From Candidatus Korobacter versatilis (GTDB lineage Bacteria > Acidobacteriota > Terriglobia > Terriglobales > Acidobacteriaceae), in assembly GCA_016185395.1 (NCBI GenBank), contig JACPNR010000011.1:1-64000 (forward strand): 64,000 nucleotides of DNA, read 5' to 3'. The first letter of the stretch is position 1; each line of letters starts with the position of its first letter. The translations under genes were made by a program, and so were the position numbers. The notes under the pieces were generated by a model that was not told the DNA's origin, searched no databases, and saw only the letters and a program-made list of their open reading frames with translations. This document shows, in pieces, positions 18,756 to 26,283 of the stretch.

Positions 18756-19877
18756 ATGGCCGCCGAACCGAGCCCAACCCCGACGCCGGCGTTGCACCCC
18801 GGCGCAAACCCCGTCGGCGCGCCTGCCGCAGTCCACGCCGAAGGCGATTGGCGACGGTTCGTGCGGCGCTTCCTCGCGCTGCTGCTCGGGCTGCTCGGCG
18901 TCATTGGGCTGTTGAACTTCCTGGTGAACCCGGAGGGGATATTCCCCACGCATCTGCTGCCGCCGGTCACGCTGAATACACGTCCCGGCAAGGCGAAGCT
19001 GCTGGCGGAGATGGATCCCAAACCCGAGGCGCTGATCCTCGGCTCGTCGCGCTCGATGAAGGTCGATCCGGCGGACGTCGAGCGGCGCACCGGGCTGCGC
19101 GCGTTCAATGCGTCGGTGAACGCGGCCTTCGCCGAGGACTACTACGTCATGCTGCGCTACGCCGTGGAGACCGCGGGGATGCAGCCGAAGCTGGTGCTCA
19201 TCGGCGCGGACGTGGAGAACTTCCACGACCACTCGCCGCCCAACGATTACCTGCTGCACGCCAACTCGCTCGGCCGCTTCCTCAACGCGAACCAGGCCGA
19301 TTCCGCGTGGCGGCGCTTCACCACGGTGTTCACCGTGCTCGAGACCAAGCTCTCGATCCTCTCCATCCAGGAGGCCATCACCGGCCAGGAGCGCGGGGAA
19401 GGGACGTTCGAGCCGAACGGCTACCTGAAGAACGATTTCTGGAAAGCGCTGAAGGAGCAGGGCAAGCTGGACGTGAAGTCGCGATTCGAGCAGCGCGCGG
19501 CGCAATACCAGGCACGCTACGCCTCGTACACCGCGCCGTCGAAGGAGCGGCTCGATTACTTCACCAAGTTGCTGGCGTACTGCCGCGAGCGGCACATCCC
19601 GGTGATCGTCTTTTTGACACCGATGCATCCGGACTTGAAGGCGCGGCTGCGTCCGTATGGCTACGACCAGCGCCGCGACGAAGCGGCCGCGGCGCTGCAG
19701 AAGATATGCGCGCAGGAAGGCGTCCGCTTCTTCGACTTGAGCCTGCCGGAGTCCTTCGGCGGCGATCTCAACAGTTTTTACGACGGCATCCACATGGACG
19801 AGCACAACTCCGGACTGATCACCGAGAAAGTGCTCGCGAACCGAGCGCCGGGCAAGGAGACGCATGCTGTTCAATAG
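18756..19877 (+). CDS. Membrane-anchored SGNH-hydrolase-like protein (AlgJ/DltD type)
   Basis: A 373-residue protein with a Pro/Ala-rich N-terminus, one membrane helix at about residues 38-58 (FLALLLGLLGVIGLLNFLV) and a periplasmic domain. SGNH-type block I appears as LILGSSRSMKV (about 92), and the C-terminal Asp/His block as DGIHMDEHN. Proteins of this kind work with an MBOAT acyltransferase to O-acylate a polysaccharide. The next gene is an MBOAT protein starting 14 bases before this one ends, so they form a coupled pair. The target polymer cannot be read from the sequence. The start ATG at 18756 is the first in frame. Confidence 0.75.
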   Translation: MAAEPSPTPTPALHPGANPVGAPAAVHAEGDWRRFVRRFLALLLGLLGVIGLLNFLVNPEGIFPTHLLPPVTLNTRPGKAKLLAEMDPKPEALILGSSRSMKVDPADVERRTGLRAFNASVNAAFAEDYYVMLRYAVETAGMQPKLVLIGADVENFHDHSPPNDYLLHANSLGRFLNANQADSAWRRFTTVFTVLETKLSILSIQEAITGQERGEGTFEPNGYLKNDFWKALKEQGKLDVKSRFEQRAAQYQARYASYTAPSKERLDYFTKLLAYCRERHIPVIVFLTPMHPDLKARLRPYGYDQRRDEAAAALQKICAQEGVRFFDLSLPESFGGDLNSFYDGIHMDEHNSGLITEKVLANRAPGKETHAVQ

Positions 19878-21249
19878 CTACGTCTTCATCTTCGTCTTCC
19901 TGCCCATCGTGCTGCTCGGCTGGTGGAGGCTGCGGACGAACGCGCCGCGTCTCGCGTTCCTCACGCTGGCGAGCTACGTGTTCTACGGCTGGTGGGATTG
20001 GCGTTTCCTGCCGCTGATGTGGGCGTCGACCACGGTGGACTGGATCGCGGGACAGAAGATCGCGGCGAGCGAAGAGCCCGGATACCGCAAGCGGTGGCTG
20101 GCCGCGTCGATGACGTTCAACCTCGCCATCCTCGGTTTCTTCAAGTACTACGGATTCTTCGCCGCCAGCGTGAACGACATGGCGGCGCGCATGGGGATGA
20201 GCGCGTTCGCACCCGTGCTCGCCATCGTGCTGCCCATCGGCATCTCGTTCTACACCTTCAACTCGATGTCGTACACCATCGACATCTATCGCCGCATCGT
20301 GAAGCCGGCGAAGAGCCTGCTGCATTTTTCCACGTTCGTCGCCATGTTCCCGCACCTGGTGGCCGGGCCGATCGTGCGCTACTCCGACATCGAAGACCAG
20401 TTCAACGACCTGAAGACGGGCTTGCCGTGGAGCCAGGCCGCGACCGGCGTCTATTTTTTCGTGATGGGCATGGCGAAGAAGCTGCTCATCGCGGACCAGC
20501 TCGCCGGCCCGGTGAACGCCTACTTCGCCGCGCCCGCCGGACAAGGCGCGATGGCGGCGTGGCTCGGCGTGCTCGGCTACACCTTCCAGATCTATTTCGA
20601 TTTCTCCGGATACAGCGACATGGCCGTCGGCCTCGCACACCTGCTCGGCATCCAGTTCCCCATCAACTTCAACTCGCCGTACAAGGCGGAGAACATCTCC
20701 GACTTCTGGCGGCGCTGGCACATCTCGCTCTCCACCTGGCTGCGCGATTACCTGTTCATCCCGCTGGGCGGCTCGCGCAAAGGCACGGCACGCACGGCGG
20801 TGAACCTGTTCATCACCATGTTTCTCGGCGGGCTGTGGCACGGCGCCAACTGGACGTTCGTGTGCTGGGGCCTGTACCACGGCGTGCTGCTCGCCGGATA
20901 CCACCTGCTGCGCCAGCGCGACCTGGTGCCGAAGTCCGTCGCGGTGGCGCGCGCCATCACCTTCCTGATGGTGGTGTTGGGCTGGGTGTTCTTCCGCGCC
21001 GCCACGCTCACGCAAGCCGTTGGCATCTTCCGCGAGATGTTCGGCGCGGCCGGCGTGGGCCAGTTGCGTCCCAATCCGGCTACGGTCGGGATGATCGTGC
21101 TGGCGTGGGCGATCGCGAACTTCGCGCCCAACACGTGGGAGATGAAGCTCGAACCCAAGCCGCGCTACGCCTACGCGCTCGCGCTGGTGCTGGTGTGGAC
21201 CATCCTGCTGCTGCAGAAGGAAAGCCCGTTCCTGTATTTCCAGTTCTGA
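19864..21249 (+). CDS. MBOAT-family O-acyltransferase (AlgI/DltB-like)
   Basis: A 461-residue polytopic membrane protein. It has the MBOAT landmarks SFYTFNSMSYTIDIYRR, FSGYSDMAVGLAHLLGI, SDFWRRWHISLSTWLRDYLFIPLGG and the catalytic-His motif GLWHGANWTF. It is expected to move an acyl group across the inner membrane to the partner SGNH protein encoded just upstream. Length and about ten hydrophobic segments match AlgI/PatA-type enzymes. The ATG at 19864 lies inside the preceding gene (14-base overlap). The rest of an alginate- or teichoic-acid-type operon is missing, so this is a two-gene O-acylation module. Confidence 0.92.
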   Translation: MLFNSYVFIFVFLPIVLLGWWRLRTNAPRLAFLTLASYVFYGWWDWRFLPLMWASTTVDWIAGQKIAASEEPGYRKRWLAASMTFNLAILGFFKYYGFFAASVNDMAARMGMSAFAPVLAIVLPIGISFYTFNSMSYTIDIYRRIVKPAKSLLHFSTFVAMFPHLVAGPIVRYSDIEDQFNDLKTGLPWSQAATGVYFFVMGMAKKLLIADQLAGPVNAYFAAPAGQGAMAAWLGVLGYTFQIYFDFSGYSDMAVGLAHLLGIQFPINFNSPYKAENISDFWRRWHISLSTWLRDYLFIPLGGSRKGTARTAVNLFITMFLGGLWHGANWTFVCWGLYHGVLLAGYHLLRQRDLVPKSVAVARAITFLMVVLGWVFFRAATLTQAVGIFREMFGAAGVGQLRPNPATVGMIVLAWAIANFAPNTWEMKLEPKPRYAYALALVLVWTILLLQKESPFLYFQF

Positions 21250-21255
21250 GAAATT

Positions 21256-21299
21256 CGCTCTTGGCTCTTGGCCCTACCAAGAGCGAAGAGCCAAAAGCC
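21256..21299. repeat. Inverted word repeat after the MBOAT gene
   Basis: CGCTCTTGGCTCTTGGC faces GAGCGAAGAGCCAAAAGCC across a short centre. It begins seven bases after the MBOAT stop codon. It resembles the other gene-end word repeats in design but uses its own words. Confidence 0.65.
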
Positions 21300-21413
21300 A
21301 ACAGCCATGAGCGCTCCTTCGCCTTACATTCCTTTACAAATCCAGCAGCGCCGGCCATTGCATTGCGAACGTCTGAGGATGAGAATCGTCTTGTTCCCTG
21401 GTGGGAGGGTCCG

Positions 21414-22208
21414 ATGAAACGGCTCGCAGTCTTCTTCGTTTTCTTGTCCGCGCTTGCCAACGCGCAACAGCAACTCGCGCCCGCGCAGGGACAGGAACGC
21501 CCGCAGTCAGCGCCGCAGCCCGCGGTCGAGACGTTGCCGCAGACGGTCGAGCTCCCCGCCGGGACGCACGTGCTGCTCGTCCTGAAGAACGCCATCTCCA
21601 GCAAGAACGCGCGCCCGGGCGACGCGGTGTATCTGCAGAGCAACTTCCCCGTGGTGCAAGACGGCGTGGTCGTCATCCCCGCGGGAACCTACGTGCAAGG
21701 CGTGGTGGACAGCGCCAAGCGCTCGGGCCGGGTGAAAGGACGCGCCGAGATCCAGATGCACTTCACGCGCCTGGTCTATCCCAACGGATACATGGTGAGC
21801 ATGGCGAGCAACGTGGGCAGCTCCGACTCGAGCGACGCGCAGCGCGTGGAAGATAGGGAAGGCACGGTGCGCGCCGAGGGCACGAAGGGCCGCGACGCCG
21901 CGACCATCGCGACCACGACTGGGACGGGTACGCTGATCGGCGGGCTCAGTCAGCGGAGCTGGGGCGGGGCCGGGATCGGCGCGGGCATCGGCGCCGGCGT
22001 CGGCATACTGACCACGATGTTGACCCGCGGGAATGAAGTCCGCTTCGAACCGGGCTCGACCGTCGACATGGTGCTGCAGCGCCCGGTGCGCGTAGACATG
22101 GCGCGCGTCGCCTCGGACCCCTGGCAGATACCGCCGCCACAGCAGCGCATCATCTACCAGCCGCAGCCGCAACAACAGCGGGTGCCGGTGGTCGGGATAC
22201 CGCGGTAG
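21414..22208 (+). CDS. Secreted protein with TrbI/VirB10-like beta domain
   Basis: A 264-residue exported protein with signal peptide MKRLAVFFVFLSALANA. After a Gln/Pro-rich stretch, residues about 40-135 (LPAGTHVLLVLKNAISSKNA, PGDAVYLQSNFPVV, VVIPAGTYVQGVVDSAKRSG) resemble the beta-barrel region of TrbI/VirB10-like proteins. A Gly-rich hydrophobic stretch (about 185-205) could be membrane-associated. The C-terminus is Gln/Pro-rich. No other secretion genes are nearby, so conjugation is unlikely. The function is unknown. The ATG at 21414 follows GGGAGGG with good spacing. Confidence 0.65.
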   Translation: MKRLAVFFVFLSALANAQQQLAPAQGQERPQSAPQPAVETLPQTVELPAGTHVLLVLKNAISSKNARPGDAVYLQSNFPVVQDGVVVIPAGTYVQGVVDSAKRSGRVKGRAEIQMHFTRLVYPNGYMVSMASNVGSSDSSDAQRVEDREGTVRAEGTKGRDAATIATTTGTGTLIGGLSQRSWGGAGIGAGIGAGVGILTTMLTRGNEVRFEPGSTVDMVLQRPVRVDMARVASDPWQIPPPQQRIIYQPQPQQQRVPVVGIPR

Positions 22209-22335
22209 ACGACCTCATCGTGTAAAATCAGCAGGTTGTTCCTGCCTCGCTGCCCCCTCTTGCAGGGCCGGCGGCGCGAACCGGCGGCGAATCGTCTAAA
22301 TACAGGTTGTTCACGGAACCAGGAGAAGTCTCGTC

Positions 22336-22896
22336 ATGGCCATCACAGCGACCTTACTGCGCCCCGGCGCGGTCATCATGCACAACAAGGACCTGCACCA
22401 GGTGTTCAGCGTGGAGCACCGCACGCCCGGCAACAAGCGCGGGTTCATCCAGGCGAAGCTGCGCAACCTGCGCACGGGCTCGATGATCGACTACAAGTTC
22501 CGCGCCGAGGATTCCGTGGACAAGGTCGTGCTCGACGAAGTGCAGATGGAGTATCTCTACAAAGACGGCGACGACTACTATTTCATGAACATCGAGAACT
22601 ACGAGCAGATGCACATGACGCGCGACACGCTGGGCGACGCGGTCGAGTACCTCACTCCCAACCTGCAGATCAAGATCGAGTTCCATGACGAGAAGCCGGT
22701 CGGCGTGGAGCTGCCGCAGACCGTGGACCTCACCGTGATCGAGACGGAGCCGGGCATCAAGTCGGCGACCGCCTCGAGCGTGACCAAGCCGGCGAAGACG
22801 GAGACGGGGCTCATCGTGCAGGTGCCGCCGTTCATCGGCGAGGGCGAGAAGATCCGCGTGGACACGAGTGAAGGAACGTACCTGTCGCGCGCGTAA
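22336..22896 (+). CDS. efp: Translation elongation factor P
   Basis: A 186-residue three-domain EF-P that relieves ribosome stalling at polyproline sequences. The domain I loop is HRTPGNKRGF, placing Lys34 at the tip, the position modified by EpmA-type enzymes in gammaproteobacteria. No epmA, epmB or earP gene is in the window. Domain III ends with LIVQVPPFIGEGEKIRVDTSEGTYLSR, typical of the family. The ATG at 22336 follows a 125-bp spacer with a possible -10 (TGTAAAAT) near 22220. The window contains several proline-rich proteins that might need EF-P, but that link is inference. Confidence 0.96.
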   Translation: MAITATLLRPGAVIMHNKDLHQVFSVEHRTPGNKRGFIQAKLRNLRTGSMIDYKFRAEDSVDKVVLDEVQMEYLYKDGDDYYFMNIENYEQMHMTRDTLGDAVEYLTPNLQIKIEFHDEKPVGVELPQTVDLTVIETEPGIKSATASSVTKPAKTETGLIVQVPPFIGEGEKIRVDTSEGTYLSRA

Positions 22897-22903
22897 AGGA
22901 AGC

Positions 22904-22974
22904 GGTCAGCGCTCAGCGTTCAGCCAGTACGCTGATCCTCAGTTCTAGCTGACTGCTGAAAGCTGAGAGCTTCA
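22904..22974. repeat. Inverted word repeat, family C (CAGCGCTCAGCG / GCTGAGAGC)
   Basis: TCAGCGCTCAGCGTTCAGCC on the left faces GCTGACTGCTGAAAGCTGAG on the right. The right edge touches the acyP ATG at 22974. Similar CTGAGAGC words occur at 50897-50928 and 63234-63345. Confidence 0.65.
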
Positions 22975-23264
22975 TGACCGAAGAACAACTCACCCGCCGC
23001 TACGTCGTGAAGGGACGCGTGCAAGGCGTCGGGTTCCGGTTCTACGTGGAGCGGGAGGCGCGCACGCTGGGCATCGCCGGCTGGGTGCGCAACAACGTGG
23101 ACGGCGCCGTCGAGGTGCTCGCCACCGGGACGCGCGAGCAGCACGCCGCGCTCAAGTCCAAGCTGCACCAGGGGCCGCGGGCCGCGCGGGTGGACGAGGT
23201 GAGCGAGCACGAAGCGCAGCCGGTCCCGGACCTGAAAGCATTCCGCATTGAAGGAGCTTGGTAG
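22974..23264 (+). CDS. acyP: Acylphosphatase
   Basis: A 96-residue enzyme that hydrolyses acyl phosphates such as acetyl or carbamoyl phosphate. The signature [14 protein letters not shown] supplies the active-site Arg, and the Asn lies in [13 protein letters not shown]. Length is normal. Its TAG stop at 23262-23264 is four bases from the chosen start of apt, so the two are probably co-transcribed. The physiological substrate is not established for this family. Confidence 0.93.
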   Translation: MTEEQLTRRYVVKGRVQGVGFRFYVEREARTLGIAGWVRNNVDGAVEVLATGTREQHAALKSKLHQGPRAARVDEVSEHEAQPVPDLKAFRIEGAW

Positions 23265-23268
23265 ACCG

Positions 23269-23838
23269 ATGTCTTCGACTTCCGCTTCGCAAACCGGCGC
23301 CAGAAAACATATGGACTGCGACCATCTGAAGAAGCTCATCCGCGAGGTCCCCGACTTCCCCAAGAAGGGCATCCTCTTTTACGACATCACCACGCTGCTC
23401 AAGGACAAGACCGGCCTGGCCACGCTCATCGACGCGCTCGCCGAGTACTACCTGGAGAAGAAGATCGACCTGGTGGTCGGCATCGAGGCGCGCGGCTTCA
23501 TCTTCGGGCCGGCGCTCGCGTACCGGCTGAACGCGGGGTTCGTCCCCGTGCGCAAGCCGAAGAAGCTGCCGGCGGAGACGCACAAGGTGACCTACCAGCT
23601 CGAGTATGGCTCCGACTCGCTGGAGCTGCACAAGGACGCCATGGTCAAGGGACAGCGCGTCATCATCGTGGACGACCTGCTCGCCACCGGCGGCACAGCC
23701 GCCGCGACCGTGCAGTTGGCCAGGCAGTCCGGCGCCGAAGTGGCGGGGCTCGCTTTCGTCGTCGAGCTCGACTTTCTCAAGGGACGCGACAAGCTCGCGG
23801 GATACGACGTCTACTCGCTGCTGCACTACGACAAGTAG
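23269..23838 (+). CDS. apt: Adenine phosphoribosyltransferase
   Basis: A 189-residue purine-salvage enzyme converting adenine and PRPP to AMP. The PRPP-binding loop is [14 protein letters not shown] (about residues 134-147). The N-terminal [21 protein letters not shown] and [16 protein letters not shown] are typical of APRT. I placed the start at the ATG 23269, four bases past acyP. A later ATG at 23311 would give 175 residues, closer to the usual length, and is a real alternative. The TTG at 23248 would overlap acyP. Confidence 0.93.
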   Translation: MSSTSASQTGARKHMDCDHLKKLIREVPDFPKKGILFYDITTLLKDKTGLATLIDALAEYYLEKKIDLVVGIEARGFIFGPALAYRLNAGFVPVRKPKKLPAETHKVTYQLEYGSDSLELHKDAMVKGQRVIIVDDLLATGGTAAATVQLARQSGAEVAGLAFVVELDFLKGRDKLAGYDVYSLLHYDK

Positions 23839-24172
23839 TCACGCGGGTGGGACGCCGCGCACCAGCTCTATTAGCCCAGCCGGCGAGACGCCGGCGGTCC
23901 CAGAACCAGACACACAAAAGGCCGCCGTGCGGGAGGATTCTCTGTGCGCGGCGGCCCGGACCTATCCAGCCCCGCGAGGGGCCGGGTGGGTCCTATACCA
24001 TCTCAGAGGCGAGCAGCGGCTGGCTGGATGGCCTTGGCGAATGCGGTGTTAACCGTATTTACAATGGGGGCAAAGGCCGCTTATAGTATCCCAGCTTAAG
24101 TCTCCCCCCTGCTTACAGCGGAGCACCCGACTGCCCGGCGTTGTGCCGGCGGCGGTCCTTCGGAAAGGTCTC
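23839..24172. other. Gene-free 334-bp region with several hairpins
   Basis: It contains a single GCCGGCG palindrome (23877-23900), a GGCCGCCG/CGGCGGCC hairpin (23920-23956) and a nested hairpin at 23958-23993. The last is GGACC...GGTCC enclosing GCCCC-GCGA-GGGGC, with a GCGA tetraloop. TACAAT near 24059 and TATAGT near 24080 are possible -10 elements for the downstream gene. No reading frame looks real. Confidence 0.4.
23877..23900. repeat. Single GCCGGCG palindrome
   Basis: AGCCGGCGAGACGCCGGCGG, the same palindrome as one half of the double-hairpin repeat at 8119-8164 and 55338-55385. Confidence 0.6.
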
Positions 24173-25987
24173 GTGAGCGCCAAAGCGGCAGCAGCAGAAA
24201 AAGAAGCGCGCAAGGATTTTGTCACCGCGTTTGCCGAAGCGGTGCAGCGTTTCACGTCGCCGGCGACCAACGACGAAGTGCTCGCGCTCGTCCCCCGGCT
24301 TTTGGTCCAGGACTTTGGCGCCGAACGCTCCGAGCTGTGGCTGTGGGATGAGCAGTCGGGTTCCGCCTACCTCACGCACACCGCCGGCAAGGAAGCCGGC
24401 CATCGCCATGAATTCGCGGCCGCCGAGCAGGGCGCCGTCGGCAAGGTGGCGTCGCACAAGAAATCCATCGAGAACATCGCGCTCGCAAGTTTCGGCGGGG
24501 AAGACCAGCAATACGCGGCGAAGAGCGGCTTCAGCCACATCTCGGCGTATCCGCTGGTCGCGCGCGGAAAACTCGCGGGCGTGATCGCCAATTATTCCAG
24601 CGGTCCCGTCTCCGAAGAAGTCTCGAAGTGGTGGCTGCTCTACGCCGAGATCACCAGCGTGAGCGTGCAGCAGGCGCTGGCGGCGGAAGAGAGCCAGAAG
24701 ACCATCACGCAGCTCTCGCTGCTGTTCGAGGCCACGCGCCTGCTGAACTCCACGCTCGACCTCGCCGAGCTGCTCGACCTTATCCTGAAGATCGCGCGCA
24801 CGGAAGTGAAGGCCGACCGCGGCACCGTGTTCCTGGTGGACCAGCACAAGAAAGAGCTGTGGTCCATCGTGGCGTCGGGGTTGCAGAACCAGGAGATCCG
24901 CCTGCCGTTCGGCAAAGGCGTGGCGGGACGGGTGGGCGAGTCGGGCGAAGCCATCAACGTGGACGACGCCTACAACCTGCCCTACTTCGACCGCAGCTTC
25001 GACGCCAAGACCGGCTACCGCACCAAGTCGCTGTTGTGCCTGCCCATCCGCCATCACACCGGCGAGATCGTGGGCGTCATCCAGTTGCTGAACGCGACTG
25101 CGGGCAAGTTCAAGCCCGAAGACCTCGACTTCCTGCAAAAACTCTCCGGCCATATGGCCATGGCGCTCGAGAACGCGCGCCTACACCGCGAGTCGCTGGA
25201 GAAGCAGCGCTTGCAGCGCGAGATGGACCTGGCGCGCAGCATCCAGCGGTCGCTGCTGCCGGAAGCGCCGCCCGTCGTCCCCGGCTACGAGATCGCCGTG
25301 CTCAACGAGCCGTGCTTCGAGTGCGGCGGCGATTACTACGACTTCCTGAACCTTGGCCCGCAAACGCTGCTGCTCGTGGTGGCCGACGTGGAAGGCAAGG
25401 GCGTGGCTTCGGCGCTGGTGATGAGCAACCTGCAAGCCACGCTGCGCGCGCTCGTCATGCACCTGCACTCGCTCGAGGTGCTCACGCTCTCGCTCAACGA
25501 GATGATGTACAACGACACCAAGAGCGAAAAGTATCTCTCCATCTTCCTCGGCCTGGTGGATACGCGGCGCAACGGCCTGCACTACATCAACGCCGGCCAC
25601 GTTCCGCCCATCCTCGTCTCCGGCGCGACCGGCGAATGGAAGCAGTTGACCGACGGCGGCACGGTGATCGGCTTGTTCCCGCACGCGGAGTATCAGCGCG
25701 GCTCGGTGAAGCTCAATCCCGGCGACGTGCTGGTCACCTGCACGGACGGCATCGGCGAAGCGCAGGACACGAAAGAAGAAGAATACGGTTCCGAGCGCCT
25801 GGCCGATTGCATCGCGCGCAATCGCGACAAGAGCGCGCAGGAGATCGTGGACGCAGTGCTGCGCGAGGTGACCGACTGGTCCCGCGGCGGCACGCACGTG
25901 GACGACAAGGTGCTGATGATCCTGAAGGTCAGCGACCAGGGGAACATCACGCAGTCCTTCGCCCGCGGCGAGCCGCGGCACCCGTAG
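24173..25987 (+). CDS. GAF-GAF-PP2C (SpoIIE-type) serine phosphatase
   Basis: A 604-residue cytosolic regulator. Two GAF-type domains (about 15-165 and 185-340, the second with GTVFLVDQHKKELW and GVIQLLNATAGKF) are joined by a helix (QREMDLARSIQRSLLPEAPP) to a C-terminal PP2C domain (about 365-595). The PP2C domain has the metal-ligand motifs GGDYYDF, VADVEGKGVASALVMS and TDGIGEAQDTKEEEYG. Such RsbU-like phosphatases act on anti-sigma-factor antagonists in partner-switching cascades. No anti-sigma gene is adjacent. I chose the GTG at 24173 with AAGG upstream; a GTG at 24143 is possible. Confidence 0.85.
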   Translation: MSAKAAAAEKEARKDFVTAFAEAVQRFTSPATNDEVLALVPRLLVQDFGAERSELWLWDEQSGSAYLTHTAGKEAGHRHEFAAAEQGAVGKVASHKKSIENIALASFGGEDQQYAAKSGFSHISAYPLVARGKLAGVIANYSSGPVSEEVSKWWLLYAEITSVSVQQALAAEESQKTITQLSLLFEATRLLNSTLDLAELLDLILKIARTEVKADRGTVFLVDQHKKELWSIVASGLQNQEIRLPFGKGVAGRVGESGEAINVDDAYNLPYFDRSFDAKTGYRTKSLLCLPIRHHTGEIVGVIQLLNATAGKFKPEDLDFLQKLSGHMAMALENARLHRESLEKQRLQREMDLARSIQRSLLPEAPPVVPGYEIAVLNEPCFECGGDYYDFLNLGPQTLLLVVADVEGKGVASALVMSNLQATLRALVMHLHSLEVLTLSLNEMMYNDTKSEKYLSIFLGLVDTRRNGLHYINAGHVPPILVSGATGEWKQLTDGGTVIGLFPHAEYQRGSVKLNPGDVLVTCTDGIGEAQDTKEEEYGSERLADCIARNRDKSAQEIVDAVLREVTDWSRGGTHVDDKVLMILKVSDQGNITQSFARGEPRHP

Positions 25988-25995
25988 TCTGCAGC

Positions 25996-26247
25996 CTAGC
26001 AGAGCACCAGCCGCTGGCCTGCCTTCAAATACCCCTTCTTGCGGAACCAATCCTCCATCGCAGCTTGCAGCTTATCGAGGGGCACGCGTACGCCGATCTC
26101 CATCGCGCCGTCGGCGGTGGGCAGGGTGTCGTCGAAAGTGGCGTCGTTGGTGAAGTTGCGCATGGCGAAGCTGTCGAGCCATTGGAGCGGGCAGGGAAGG
26201 CGCTGGCCGTCAGCCTCGTATTCGACATGGAGCTTGCGGGCGAACAT
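25996..26247 (-). CDS. Small hypothetical protein
   Basis: An 83-residue frame (MFARKLHVEYEADGQRLPCP..., AMEDWFRKKGYLKAGQRLVLC) located 36 bases downstream of the large hybrid kinase, in the same direction. Residue composition is balanced and not Arg/Ala-biased like antisense shadows, which argues for a real gene. There is no signal peptide or membrane segment, and I recognise no family. The ribosome binding site is weak. It may be co-transcribed with the kinase. Confidence 0.5.
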   Translation of the reverse strand: MFARKLHVEYEADGQRLPCPLQWLDSFAMRNFTNDATFDDTLPTADGAMEIGVRVPLDKLQAAMEDWFRKKGYLKAGQRLVLC

Positions 26248-26283
26248 GGGCGGTTCGAGTCTCCCGCGCGCGGCGCGCGCTTG

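Noticed and set aside
16721-19108. 795-residue minus-strand frame across the Ser/Thr kinase and SGNH genes
   Set aside because: It runs antisense through two well-supported genes and shows no family features. Long antisense frames are expected at this GC content.
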